15,034 nt of DNA from Actinomycetota bacterium (GTDB lineage Bacteria > Actinomycetota > Geothermincolia > Fen-727 > Anoxymicrobiaceae): assembly GCA_016649525.1 (NCBI GenBank), contig JAENXM010000014.1, positions 1 through 15,034 of the forward strand, read 5' to 3'. This document shows, piece by piece, positions 6,897 through 13,272 of the stretch. The position numbers and the translations under genes were made by a program. Below the pieces are notes generated by a model. That model saw only the letters and a list, made by a program, of their open reading frames with translations. It did not search any database and was not told the DNA's origin. Position 1 is the first letter of the stretch, and every line of letters starts with the position of its first letter.

Positions 6897-7901
6897 TCAC
6901 GGCCTGACCGCGCCGCAGAAGTTACCGCGGCTGGAAAGCGACGAAATCTTTACAACGTCACCGCTCTGCGGTGCATGTATGTACTGCCCGTCACCGATGT
7001 AAAGGCCGACGTGGCCCCAGCCACGAAAGCCCACGATATCCCCGGGTTGCAGTTCGCTGACGCTCACCGGGGTCCCGCAGGAAGCCTGGCCATACGAACT
7101 GTGGGTTATCTCGATCCCGGCGCCCACGCTGTAGCAGTAGGCCACCAGTCCTGAACAGTCGAAAGTGTTGGGCCCTGCCGTACCCCAGACGTACGGCTTG
7201 CCGAGCTGTGCGTAAGCCACCTCGACCACCCCGCCGTGCGGCGACCCGGGCGGGGCGCTCCTGCGCACGACAGGCGCAACGTACGGTGCCCGGTCGTCGC
7301 GATACCTGGGTGCGGGGGATCCTTCCTCCGCGCGCCTGGCCATAGCCTGGCGTATTTCGTCCTCGATGCCCACGAGCCTCCCCTTGGCCGAGGACAACTC
7401 ACCTTCGACGGCGGCCTTGCTGGCCGCGATCTCTTCCTTTGCCGCCTGCTGTTCGCTCTTGCGCTCGGCCAGCGACTCCTTAGCGGCATCCAGCTTGGCC
7501 TTCGCGTCCTTGACGTCCTTGACCAGCTCGGCGTCCTTCTGCCCGACTTTCTTGGCGAGGTCCATGCCGACCAGGAACTCGTCGAAGTTGCCGGCGTTCA
7601 CGACAACGTCGAGGAACTCGTTGTGGCGTGTGACGTACATCGCTCTGACGCGGTCGTTGAGCCGGTCCTTGTTAACGGCCAGCTCTTCTTCCGCCTCAGC
7701 CAGCTCCACCTTGTTCTCTTCGATGAGGCTCTGTGTCCCCTCCAGCTTGGAGCAGGCGTAGTTATACCTCTCTACCGAGTCCTCGAGCTTCTGCTGCAGC
7801 GTTTCTACGTCCTTCTTAGCCTCATCCAGAGGCTGGGCATACAAAAGCGGGCACAGCGTCATGGCTAACACCAGCGCCAGCACCGATGCAAGAAAAACCA
7901 T
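6897..7901 (-). CDS. Secreted NlpC/P60 peptidoglycan endopeptidase with N-terminal coiled coil
   Basis: From ATG 7901 the product has 334 residues: a hydrophobic signal peptide (about 1-22, cut before QPLDEA), a long charged coiled coil (about 25-190), a Pro/Arg-rich linker and a C-terminal NlpC/P60 domain (about 225-334). The catalytic Cys is in FDCSGLV (Cys249), and the two His are in HVGLYIGDG (His297) and YIHAPQ (His309). This coiled-coil plus NlpC/P60 layout is that of RipA/CwlO-like hydrolases, whose coiled coil is often controlled by FtsEX. The frame is open to an ATG at 7988, but a promoter (7971-7999) lies inside that extension, so translation must start later. ATG 7901 has AAAAGG 9 nt upstream. 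Its signal peptide lacks the usual basic n-region, so the in-frame TTG at 7949, which would include LKRSR, remains possible. Confidence 0.9.
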   Translation of the reverse strand: MVFLASVLALVLAMTLCPLLYAQPLDEAKKDVETLQQKLEDSVERYNYACSKLEGTQSLIEENKVELAEAEEELAVNKDRLNDRVRAMYVTRHNEFLDVVVNAGNFDEFLVGMDLAKKVGQKDAELVKDVKDAKAKLDAAKESLAERKSEQQAAKEEIAASKAAVEGELSSAKGRLVGIEDEIRQAMARRAEEGSPAPRYRDDRAPYVAPVVRRSAPPGSPHGGVVEVAYAQLGKPYVWGTAGPNTFDCSGLVAYCYSVGAGIEITHSSYGQASCGTPVSVSELQPGDIVGFRGWGHVGLYIGDGQYIHAPQSGDVVKISSLSSRGNFCGAVRP

Positions 7902-7970
7902 CGTTCTTGACCTTTTCAGACTGATACTACCAAACCCCCCAAAGAACAATATCTGCGTTTGAACCTGGAT

Positions 7971-7999
7971 ATTATACGGTGAGGCCATGTCAGATGCAA
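7971..7999 (-). promoter_or_regulatory. Sigma-70-type promoter of the NlpC/P60 gene
   Basis: On the minus strand TTGCAT (7999-7994) is followed by a 17-bp spacer and a perfect TATAAT (7976-7971). Transcription would start near 7964, giving a leader of about 63 nt to ATG 7901. This excludes the more upstream in-frame ATG (7988) as the start. Confidence 0.6.
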
Positions 8000-8222
8000 C
8001 TTATCTCGATCCTGTCTCAAACACAGGTCTGCGGTATTTTAGCACAGTATATTGTGGTCCGCAACATAACCATGCCAACCCTTACTTCTCTGATGGCGAC
8101 CCCTTTCCTTCAATTCAGAGTAACTGCCACGCAGCGTGAGCCACCCTGTCAAGGACCCCGGAAGTCGGCCTTGAAAAGGACACTGTCGGCGTTAGGTCAA
8201 ACAATATATGGAGAAATAGAAA

Positions 8223-8272
8223 AGCCCGAGCACCAATATGTTCCGTTTAGCACGGGCTCGTCCCCGAGGAGG
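8223..8272 (+). promoter_or_regulatory. Foldable leader around the chelatase ribosome binding site
   Basis: AGCCCG (8223-8228) pairs with CGGGCT (8253-8258), with two further pairs inside. CTCG (8257-8260) can instead pair with CGAG (8265-8268), which overlaps the Shine-Dalgarno AGGAGG (8267-8272). The two stems share bases 8257-8258, so they are mutually exclusive and could gate translation. This is inferred from base pairing only. Confidence 0.3.
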
Positions 8273-8279
8273 GAACCGG

Positions 8280-10307
8280 TTGAAAAGGGAAGATGACGTT
8301 TTTCCATTCACCGCGGTAGTGGGCCAGGACCAGGTGAAGCAGGCCCTCCTCCTGAATGCCGTCAGCCACAATGTAGGGGGAGTCCTGATAAGAGGTCGGC
8401 GCGGAACCGCGAAGTCAACCCTGGCACGCGGCCTTGCGCACCTCCTGCCCGAAATAGAAGTAGTGACCGACTGCCCGTTCTCGTGCGACCCGGGAGACAT
8501 CGAGTCACTCTGCGGTTACTGCATGAATACGCTCGACGTCGAGGGGTCTCTCCCCATCTCCCGGACCCGCATGAAGATGGTCACACTGCCGCTGAACGCA
8601 ACCGAGGACATGGTGTCGGGGACACTCGACATAGAGAAGGCCCTGCGGCAGGGGGAGAAGAGGTTCGAGCCGGGAATACTCGCCCGCGCAAACCGCTCCA
8701 TCCTATACGTAGATGAGGTCAACCTGCTCGAGGATCACATCGTGGACCTGCTGCTGGACTCCGCCGCCATGGGCGTTAACGTGGTCGAGAGAGAGGGCAT
8801 ATCGTTCCGCCACGGGGCAAGCTTCATCCTGATTGGAACCATGAACCCCGACGAGGGGGATCTGAGGCCACAGCTCGAGGACCGCTTCGGTCTCTGCGCG
8901 GAGGTCGAGACGGAGATAGACCCTTCAGACCGTGTGGAAATACTGAGGCGGAACATGCAGTTCAGCCGTAACCCGCTCGAGTTCGAATCCCAGTGGCAAG
9001 GCGCTCAGGAGAGACTGAGGAGGAAAATCCTGGCGGCGAGTGAGCTCTACCCCGAGGTGAAGGTCGGGGAGCCGGTCCTCGAGATGATGGCGCGGATAGT
9101 CGACCGCGCAAAGGCCGACGGCCACCGCGCCGACATATCCATGATGCACGCGGCCAGGGCACTGGCCGCCCTTGAAGAAGTCCACGTTGTGGAGACAGGG
9201 CACATCGCCAGGGTGGCGAGCCTCGCCTTGAACCACCGCATCCGAAAGATGCCCTTCGGCATTGAGGACAGTGAGCGGCTGGATGTTGAATCCCTGATAG
9301 ATGACATTCATCCCGTGACCATCCCGTTTCCTCTTCGAGACACCGACACATCACATGCTCTCGCGAGCGAGACCGGAAACGAGCAACGCGAGCTCCGGCC
9401 GGTGGAGAGGGAGCCCGAAAGAGAAGCGGGCCCAGCCGCCGATGATGTCCGCATACCCGAGGGTGAGGCTTCAGGAAACGCAATCGGACAGCGCGGCAAT
9501 CCCCGGTCGCAGGATTCAAGGGGCCGCTATTACAGAAGCGCCTCGCCCCGCGGCGCGAATAACCGGTATTCGGCGTCCGACATCGCCATCGACGCGACCA
9601 TCCGGTCGTCCGCCGCGAGGGGAGGGGACGAGGGAGGAAGGCCGGTGATACTCCCCGAGGACATAAAGCTCAAACTGAAGAAACGCAAGTGCGGGGCGTC
9701 GATAGTTTTCGTGGTCGATGCCAGCGCTTCGATGGGCGTCAAGAAGAGACTGGACGCCTCCCGCCAGGCAATCCTCAAGCTGCTGGTGGAGGCTTACCAG
9801 AAGCGCGACAGGGTAGGCCTGGTCGTGTTCAAGGACCAGGCGGCGCAGTTGGTGATGACCCCGACATCCAGCGCGGCCCTGGCCGAACGCCTGCTCACGA
9901 AGCTCACGCCGGGAGGCACTACGCCCCTGTCGCACGGCCTGGCCCTCGGCTATCAGATCCTCGACCATGAGCTATCACGCAACCCTCAGCCCAGCCCCGT
10001 CCTCGTACTGATCTCCGACGGGGGAGGCAACATCACCCTGGGCGGCACTGCAAAACCGATGAGCGAAGCGCTGGGCATAGCGAAGAAGATAAGGGAGCGG
10101 GGGATCCAGTCCGTCGTCATAGACAGCGCGCCGGTCCGCAAAGACGGGAACAGCCTTTTCGGCAGGCCTACCGCGGCCCGGAGGATGTCCGACGCGATGG
10201 GCGCGTCCTACCACTCGGTCCGCAACCTGACCTGTGAAGCGATACTCGAGACCGTCAACCGCTCCACAAGCCACCAACCGACCGCGCTGATGCAGGCTCT
10301 TCCCTGA
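8280..10307 (+). CDS. Fused AAA+/VWA metallochelatase subunit (Mg-chelatase / cobaltochelatase I-D type)
   Basis: This 675-residue protein joins an AAA+ ATPase (I subunit) to a von Willebrand A domain (D subunit), as in the TIGR02442-type putative cobaltochelatase subunits. With a CobN/ChlH/BchH-like partner such motors drive Co or Mg into a tetrapyrrole. Walker A is GRRGTAKS (39-46). The CPFSCDP motif near residues 65-71 is typical of ChlI-like proteins. Walker B is SILYVDEVNLL, followed by ILIGTMNPDEGDLRPQLEDRFG. A polar Arg/Gly/Ser-rich linker (about 360-450) leads to the VWA domain, whose MIDAS motif is DASAS near 478. I prefer the TTG start at 8280, 7 nt after GGAGG, because family members begin just before VFPFTAVVGQ. 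An ATG at 8238 adds 14 atypical residues. No CobN, BchH or cobalamin gene is nearby, so the substrate metal is unknown. Confidence 0.92.
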   Translation: MKREDDVFPFTAVVGQDQVKQALLLNAVSHNVGGVLIRGRRGTAKSTLARGLAHLLPEIEVVTDCPFSCDPGDIESLCGYCMNTLDVEGSLPISRTRMKMVTLPLNATEDMVSGTLDIEKALRQGEKRFEPGILARANRSILYVDEVNLLEDHIVDLLLDSAAMGVNVVEREGISFRHGASFILIGTMNPDEGDLRPQLEDRFGLCAEVETEIDPSDRVEILRRNMQFSRNPLEFESQWQGAQERLRRKILAASELYPEVKVGEPVLEMMARIVDRAKADGHRADISMMHAARALAALEEVHVVETGHIARVASLALNHRIRKMPFGIEDSERLDVESLIDDIHPVTIPFPLRDTDTSHALASETGNEQRELRPVEREPEREAGPAADDVRIPEGEASGNAIGQRGNPRSQDSRGRYYRSASPRGANNRYSASDIAIDATIRSSAARGGDEGGRPVILPEDIKLKLKKRKCGASIVFVVDASASMGVKKRLDASRQAILKLLVEAYQKRDRVGLVVFKDQAAQLVMTPTSSAALAERLLTKLTPGGTTPLSHGLALGYQILDHELSRNPQPSPVLVLISDGGGNITLGGTAKPMSEALGIAKKIRERGIQSVVIDSAPVRKDGNSLFGRPTAARRMSDAMGASYHSVRNLTCEAILETVNRSTSHQPTALMQALP

Positions 10308-10358
10308 CAACGCCTCCGCCCGTTTCCCGGTTCGCAGCCGGCCCTGACCGCGGTATGT

Positions 10359-10387
10359 TTGCGAGGTCACCGGCGTTACAATAGAAT
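10359..10387 (+). promoter_or_regulatory. Promoter of the RsbRD_N-like gene
   Basis: TTGCGA (10359-10364), a 17-bp spacer and TAGAAT (10382-10387) make a reasonable sigma-70-type promoter, each hexamer matching consensus at four or five positions. Transcription would start near 10394, about 27 nt before ATG 10421. This suggests the gene is expressed independently of the chelatase gene. Confidence 0.5.
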
Positions 10388-10420
10388 GTTGGAACGGGTC
10401 CCGCGACGGGTGGCGCTATT

Positions 10421-10918
10421 ATGGTACTTGCGAGCAGGCTGATAAAGATAATCGAGAAGAACTCGGACGTGATCGCCGACAGATGGGTGGAAGAGGTGAT
10501 CACCCTCCCCTACACCCGCTCGTACTGGAACCTCCCTCACGATGTCCTTCACGAACGGGCAGAGAGCGTGTGCAGCCGGATGGGGTACTACCTCGGCAGG
10601 CGCCTGCCGAAGGAGAGGCTGGCCGGTTTTTACCGCAAGATGGGGAAGGCGCGCAGGTCGGAGGGCCATCCCGTGGAAGACGTCATAATGGCCCTCTTCC
10701 TACTGAAACGCCACATATGGCTCTTCGTGCTCCAGGAGGGGCTTCTCACTACAAACCTGGAACTCTACCAGGCCCTGGAACTCAACAACCGCGTCGTGCT
10801 CTATTTCGACAGGGCCATCTACTACGTGGCCCAGGGCTACGCGGACGAGGACGAAAAAGAGGCCAGCGGAGAACCCGCCGAGCAGGGTCAGCCGGTGCAG
10901 GAACCGGAGCTGACCTAG
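10421..10918 (+). CDS. Stand-alone RsbRD_N-like all-helical sensor protein
   Basis: This 165-residue soluble protein matches the pattern I know from the RsbRD N-terminal domain (PF14361): a helix with IADRWVEEV near residues 18-26, then SYW, RMGYYLGRRL, a YRKMGKARRSEGHPVEDVIMAL stretch (in segments over about 68-90), LLKRHIWLFV, and a final FDRAIYYVAQGYADE. In other proteins this helical bundle is fused to STAS domains or histidine kinases and acts in stress or phosphorelay signalling; here it stands alone with only an acidic, Gln/Pro-rich tail (about 145-165). ATG 10421 has GGTGG 7 nt upstream and its own promoter. Its TAG stop overlaps the stop of the opposite gene on a shared CTAG. No sigma factor or anti-sigma gene is adjacent; a role as a signalling adaptor is inference. 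Confidence 0.75.
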   Translation: MVLASRLIKIIEKNSDVIADRWVEEVITLPYTRSYWNLPHDVLHERAESVCSRMGYYLGRRLPKERLAGFYRKMGKARRSEGHPVEDVIMALFLLKRHIWLFVLQEGLLTTNLELYQALELNNRVVLYFDRAIYYVAQGYADEDEKEASGEPAEQGQPVQEPELT

Positions 10919-11490
10919 AGTCCCGATCCCCGGCCCATCACTCTGACCGCGAGCGCCTCCATGTTGCCGCTCGAGTCACGCCGCACAAGAACCGTCACCT
11001 TCTGGCCGTTCTTCAACTGCGCTGCGCCCGAAGGTGTACCGGTGGCCTTCCCCTGAGCTCCCGCTCCCGGGTACCGGGTGTTATCCGTCAGGGCTATGGC
11101 CTCGTTGCCCTTTTCCGTCTGCACCGTGATCTTTCCTTCCTCAACGGCCGTGACGTCTCCCCTGACCAGCTCGGCTTCGCCGCTCTGGATCATCTCCCTG
11201 GCCCGCTCTCCGGCAGCGCCTCCACCCCGCGACTGTCCCAACCCCTGGTTGAGCCTATCGGTTGTGACCTGGCCCTGCCGTCCACCCTTTGCCAGGGTGT
11301 CCGTGACCCCGTTCCCGTGCCCGATGAAGTAGCCCAGGGCGAATGCCGATGCGATCACCAGCACCGCCAGGATAGCGGCCGAGATCCCGATCAGCAGGCG
11401 GTGGCTGTCGTACCTCTTCGCGCTGTCGTTCTGTGCGCCCATTTTTTCCGTGGACATCGTCTCCTCCTTTCCTTCTTTCCCGAGCTTCAT
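10915..11490 (-). CDS. Single-pass membrane protein with DUF5666-like extracellular domain
   Basis: From ATG 11490 this 191-residue protein has a charged cytoplasmic N-terminus, one transmembrane helix (about 31-56, LLIGISAAILAVLVIASAFA), a Gly/Gln-rich stalk with GQSRGGG, and a small C-terminal beta domain. The domain has the rhythm of DUF5666: GDVTAVEEGKITVQTEKG, an 'ALTDNTRY' strand, LKNGQKVTVLVRRDSSG, and ALAVRVMG. Its function is unknown; the topology places the domain outside. Two starts are credible: ATG 11490 with AGGAGG 10 nt upstream, and ATG 11457 with AGGAGG 5 nt upstream (180 residues). Both keep the membrane helix. Its TAG stop lies in the CTAG shared with the convergent RsbRD_N-like gene. 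I could not identify a promoter. Confidence 0.75.
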   Translation of the reverse strand: MKLGKEGKEETMSTEKMGAQNDSAKRYDSHRLLIGISAAILAVLVIASAFALGYFIGHGNGVTDTLAKGGRQGQVTTDRLNQGLGQSRGGGAAGERAREMIQSGEAELVRGDVTAVEEGKITVQTEKGNEAIALTDNTRYPGAGAQGKATGTPSGAAQLKNGQKVTVLVRRDSSGNMEALAVRVMGRGSGL

Positions 11491-11602
11491 CTCAATCAAT
11501 CCTCCTCGATCCGAGGCTGTCAAGATCCTTGAATCCCTGATCTGAATATGAACGAGCAGCGTTAAACCTGTCTTACGCTGATGTTAATTCTCCGTTAAGA
11601 AG

Positions 11603-11680
11603 GGGGTCGGACCACTTTTGTCGCATCCCGGCCTGAGAGGCCGGGCTAAATGGACACGATGTAAAAAGTGGTCAGACCCC
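11603..11680. repeat. 78-bp nested palindromic repeat (REP/MITE-like)
   Basis: The outer arms GGGGTCGGACCACTTTT (11603-11619) and AAAAGTGGTCAGACCCC (11664-11680) pair with one mismatch. Inside, CCCGGCCT (11627-11634) and AGGCCGGG (11638-11645) form a perfect 8-bp hairpin with a GAG loop. The GGGGTC end resembles the ends of the repeat at 810-893 (GGGGTCAG), suggesting two families of one type of mobilised palindrome; the Y1-transposase link is inferred. It ends 4 bp before the -35 box of the LytTR gene. Confidence 0.7.
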
Positions 11681-11684
11681 ATCT

Positions 11685-11713
11685 TTGACAGGTGCAAAAC
11701 TATAATGGATAAT
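11685..11713 (+). promoter_or_regulatory. Near-consensus sigma-70-type promoter of the LytTR regulator
   Basis: TTGACA (11685-11690), a 17-bp spacer and GATAAT (11708-11713) match the housekeeping consensus at 11 of 12 positions. Transcription would start near 11720, giving a leader of about 110 nt. A TATAAT at 11701-11706 is too close to the -35 to pair with it. The -35 lies directly beside the repeat 11603-11680. Confidence 0.7.
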
Positions 11714-11828
11714 CCATTACGGTAACATTGGCGGCGGCATAAATCGCGGCGTATGCAATCGGGCACCCGGTGACATCAACAATCGTGTGGTGTCCTGCGG
11801 CCTGCCGGAGAGGCGCCCGGAAGAAACG

Positions 11829-12572
11829 ATGAACGAAAAAAAGCATACCGTGCTCGTTGTCGAGGACGACGCCCTCATCAGCGATATGGTGACAAAGAAC
11901 CTGAAACTCGAAGGATTCCTGGTGGAGACCGCGCGGGACGGCGAGGAGTGTCTCAGCAAGGTGAAGGAGGTAAACCCCGACCTCATACTGCTCGATGTCC
12001 TCCTGCCGAAGCTCGACGGCTGGGAAGTGCTGGCAAGGCTGCGCGACGATCCCCGCGAAAAGGTTATCCCTATCATCATGCTTACCGCGCTGTCGGACGA
12101 GAGGTCAAAGGTGCAGGGCTTGAGGGGTGGGGCAGACGATTACGTGACAAAGCCTTTCAGCGCGCTCGAGCTGATGGCGCGGGTCGAGACCGTCCTCAAG
12201 CGAAACAACAGGCACGCGCGGATGTCTCCGGAATCCCTGCGGTCGCAGATGCCGGTCAGGAAGGGCGACAAAATATATCTTCTGAACGTGGACGATATCA
12301 ACTTCATAAACATCCGCAGGGAATACACCTATGCGCATACCGACGAGGGGCGTTTTCTGACGAACCACAGTCTGGCTCAACTTGAGAAGACACTCGACCC
12401 GACCAAGTTCTTCCGCGCCCACCGCGGATACATCGTCAACATGCGCAAGGTGAAAGAGATAACAAAGGCAGGCAGCTCATCATACGAGTTGACGATGAGC
12501 GACCCGGCCAACAGCAAGATACCGGTCAGCCGCCGGCAGAGCGCGGAATTGAGGAAATTACTAGACATATAA
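11829..12572 (+). CDS. Response regulator with REC and LytTR DNA-binding domains
   Basis: This 247-residue protein is a LytR/AlgR-type transcription factor. The receiver domain (about 6-123) has acidic pocket residues in VVEDD, the phospho-acceptor Asp56 (LILLDVLLPKLDGWE), Thr86 (IIMLTALSDE) and Lys108 (DDYVTKPFSALEL), so it is competent for phosphorylation. A short linker leads to a LytTR domain (about 140-247) with ISFxNIRREYTYAHT-like, FFRAHRGYIVNMRKVKEI and IPVSRRQSAELRKLL blocks, typical of this beta-fold DNA binder. ATG 11829 is chosen because GGAAG stands just upstream and the receiver begins at once; an in-frame GTG at 11787 would add 14 unlikely residues. No histidine kinase is adjacent, so it is an orphan here. 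LytTR regulators commonly control surface, virulence or biofilm genes; the targets here are unknown. Confidence 0.94.
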   Translation: MNEKKHTVLVVEDDALISDMVTKNLKLEGFLVETARDGEECLSKVKEVNPDLILLDVLLPKLDGWEVLARLRDDPREKVIPIIMLTALSDERSKVQGLRGGADDYVTKPFSALELMARVETVLKRNNRHARMSPESLRSQMPVRKGDKIYLLNVDDINFINIRREYTYAHTDEGRFLTNHSLAQLEKTLDPTKFFRAHRGYIVNMRKVKEITKAGSSSYELTMSDPANSKIPVSRRQSAELRKLLDI

Positions 12573-12713
12573 ACACCGGGATGTTCGTTTTTACCGCTCA
12601 CCAGGCATTAATGCTCTTCGCCAAGTAGTTATGCCCGCAGGTGGATTTTTTTATTGAACGTTACTTCATACAGCCCCATAGTTGAACACAGAGGTACCGC
12701 TTCTTATTTGACA

Positions 12714-12889
12714 GGCAACCGGGGAGTCCCGGGTTTGTCAGGATGAATCGGTTGCCAGTAGTAAGTCCGGACAACCGGGTACAGCTCTGGGTTAAAGTAT
12801 TTGGACCATCCAAATATCCCCAAGAGTTGCCGCATTAAGGTCTAATACGCCGGTCTTGATCGGGACCCGGTTCCAAGGCCCGGTTGTCC
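12714..12889. ncRNA. Candidate structured RNA or structured repeat
   Basis: Two domains are visible. The first is closed by GGCAACCG (12714-12721) with CGGTTGCC (12749-12756). The second is closed by an 11-bp perfect stem, GGACAACCGGG (12769-12779) with CCCGGTTGTCC (12879-12889). Inside the second are a long bulged hairpin (12782-12829, ending in TATTTGG/CCAAATA around ACCAT) and a smaller one (CCGGTC 12850-12855 with GACCCGG 12864-12870), giving a three-way junction. CCCGGTT at 12866-12872 could also pair with AACCGGG, offering an alternative fold. It matches no RNA family that I recognise. The strand is undecided; a DNA-level element with 11-bp inverted ends is the main alternative. Confidence 0.4.
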
Positions 12890-12934
12890 TCCCCTAAGTA
12901 AAGCAATATTCCTTCTGACCTTTCCCACTCTCCA

Positions 12935-12976
12935 TATAAAGCTGCCGCCTCTCGGGCTACTGCCGTTGAGGCGGCA
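12935..12976 (-). terminator. Terminator-like hairpin after the CooT-like gene
   Basis: On the minus strand TGCCGCCTC (12976-12968 region) pairs with GAGGCGGCA (12951-12943) in a 9-bp stem with a 16-nt loop. It is followed by GCTTTATAT, a short imperfect U-tract. It begins about 35 bp past the stop of the CooT-like gene. Confidence 0.5.
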
Positions 12977-13011
12977 CTCCACTACTCATGTATTTGATTC
13001 CGACAACGGGT

Positions 13012-13200
13012 CTACCGCTCGCGAATCACGATCTTATGCTCAAGGAAAGTTATCTCCTCGACATCGCCCTCGAGCTCTTTCACTTCACCGAGGATGTCGG
13101 TGATTTTGATCTTGCCGTCCTCTTCCTCGAGGAGAACCGCATCCTCCATCACAAGCCTGTCACCTTCATCATCACATACGTATACATTCGATTCACACAA
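13012..13200 (-). CDS. CooT-family small nickel-binding / COG1532-type protein
   Basis: The 62-residue product begins MCESNVYVCDDEGDRLVMED and ends EHKIVIRER. This is the size and pattern of the CooT family (PF10133, also COG1532): an MC(E/M) start whose Cys2 is the nickel ligand in characterised CooT, followed by a small beta barrel with an acidic turn and a final (H)xIxI strand. CooT helps nickel maturation of carbon monoxide dehydrogenase in Rhodospirillum rubrum; homologues are common in anaerobes and methanogens. The start is TTG at 13198-13200, preceded by GGGGTGG at suitable spacing, which keeps Cys at position 2 as the family requires. No CODH gene is in the window, so the client protein is unknown. 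It lies 72 bp after the DUF4349 gene on the same strand and may share its transcript. Confidence 0.85.
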   Translation of the reverse strand: MCESNVYVCDDEGDRLVMEDAVLLEEEDGKIKITDILGEVKELEGDVEEITFLEHKIVIRER

Positions 13201-13272
13201 CTCGCCACCCCCGAACTGTTATCTTTTCCCTTAACCGCAATTGTAGTCGATTTAAAACCGCTTGGCACCAGA

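Larger units (their letters stand above)
7902..8279. other. Intergenic region between divergent peptidase and chelatase genes
   Basis: This 378-bp stretch holds the peptidase promoter at one end and a foldable chelatase leader at the other. In between (about 8000-8222) I see only small weak hairpins such as CCTGT/ACAGG and CAAGG/CCTTG, and AT-rich stretches (TATATT, AATATATGG) that could be -10 elements without a convincing -35. It contains no recognisable cobalamin-riboswitch core. Confidence 0.4.
11491..11828. other. Divergent intergenic region holding a palindromic repeat and a promoter
   Basis: The 338 bp between the DUF5666-like gene and the LytTR regulator contain the repeat 11603-11680 and the regulator promoter 11685-11713. 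The roughly 110 bp from that promoter to ATG 11829 form the regulator leader. A TTGACA on the minus strand just above the DUF5666-like gene lacks a matching -10. Confidence 0.5.
12573..13011. other. 439-bp non-coding region with strong secondary-structure potential
   Basis: No credible gene is visible on either strand. The stretch contains the foldable region 12714-12889 and the terminator-like hairpin 12935-12976. The first part (12573-12700) is AT-richer than its surroundings with runs such as ATTTTTTTATT, without a clear hairpin. A TTGACA at 12708-12713 has no matching -10 17 bp downstream. Confidence 0.6.

Noticed and set aside
7989..8279. A cobalamin riboswitch ahead of the chelatase gene
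   Set aside because: The expected GCCACTG core and B12-box sequences are absent, and no matching fold is apparent.
8238..8279. ATG 8238 as the chelatase start
   Set aside because: It has no Shine-Dalgarno and adds an Arg/Pro-rich extension foreign to the family, while TTG 8280 follows GGAGG at ideal spacing and begins where homologues begin.
10483..11532. A 349-codon plus-strand open frame
   Set aside because: It overlaps the RsbRD_N-like gene in another frame and runs antisense through the DUF5666-like gene; its product is Arg/Gly/Pro-rich, as expected of a GC-rich shadow frame.
12708..12736. Promoter starting with TTGACA
   Set aside because: The position 17 bp downstream reads GGGTTT, nothing like a -10 box, and no extended -10 is present.
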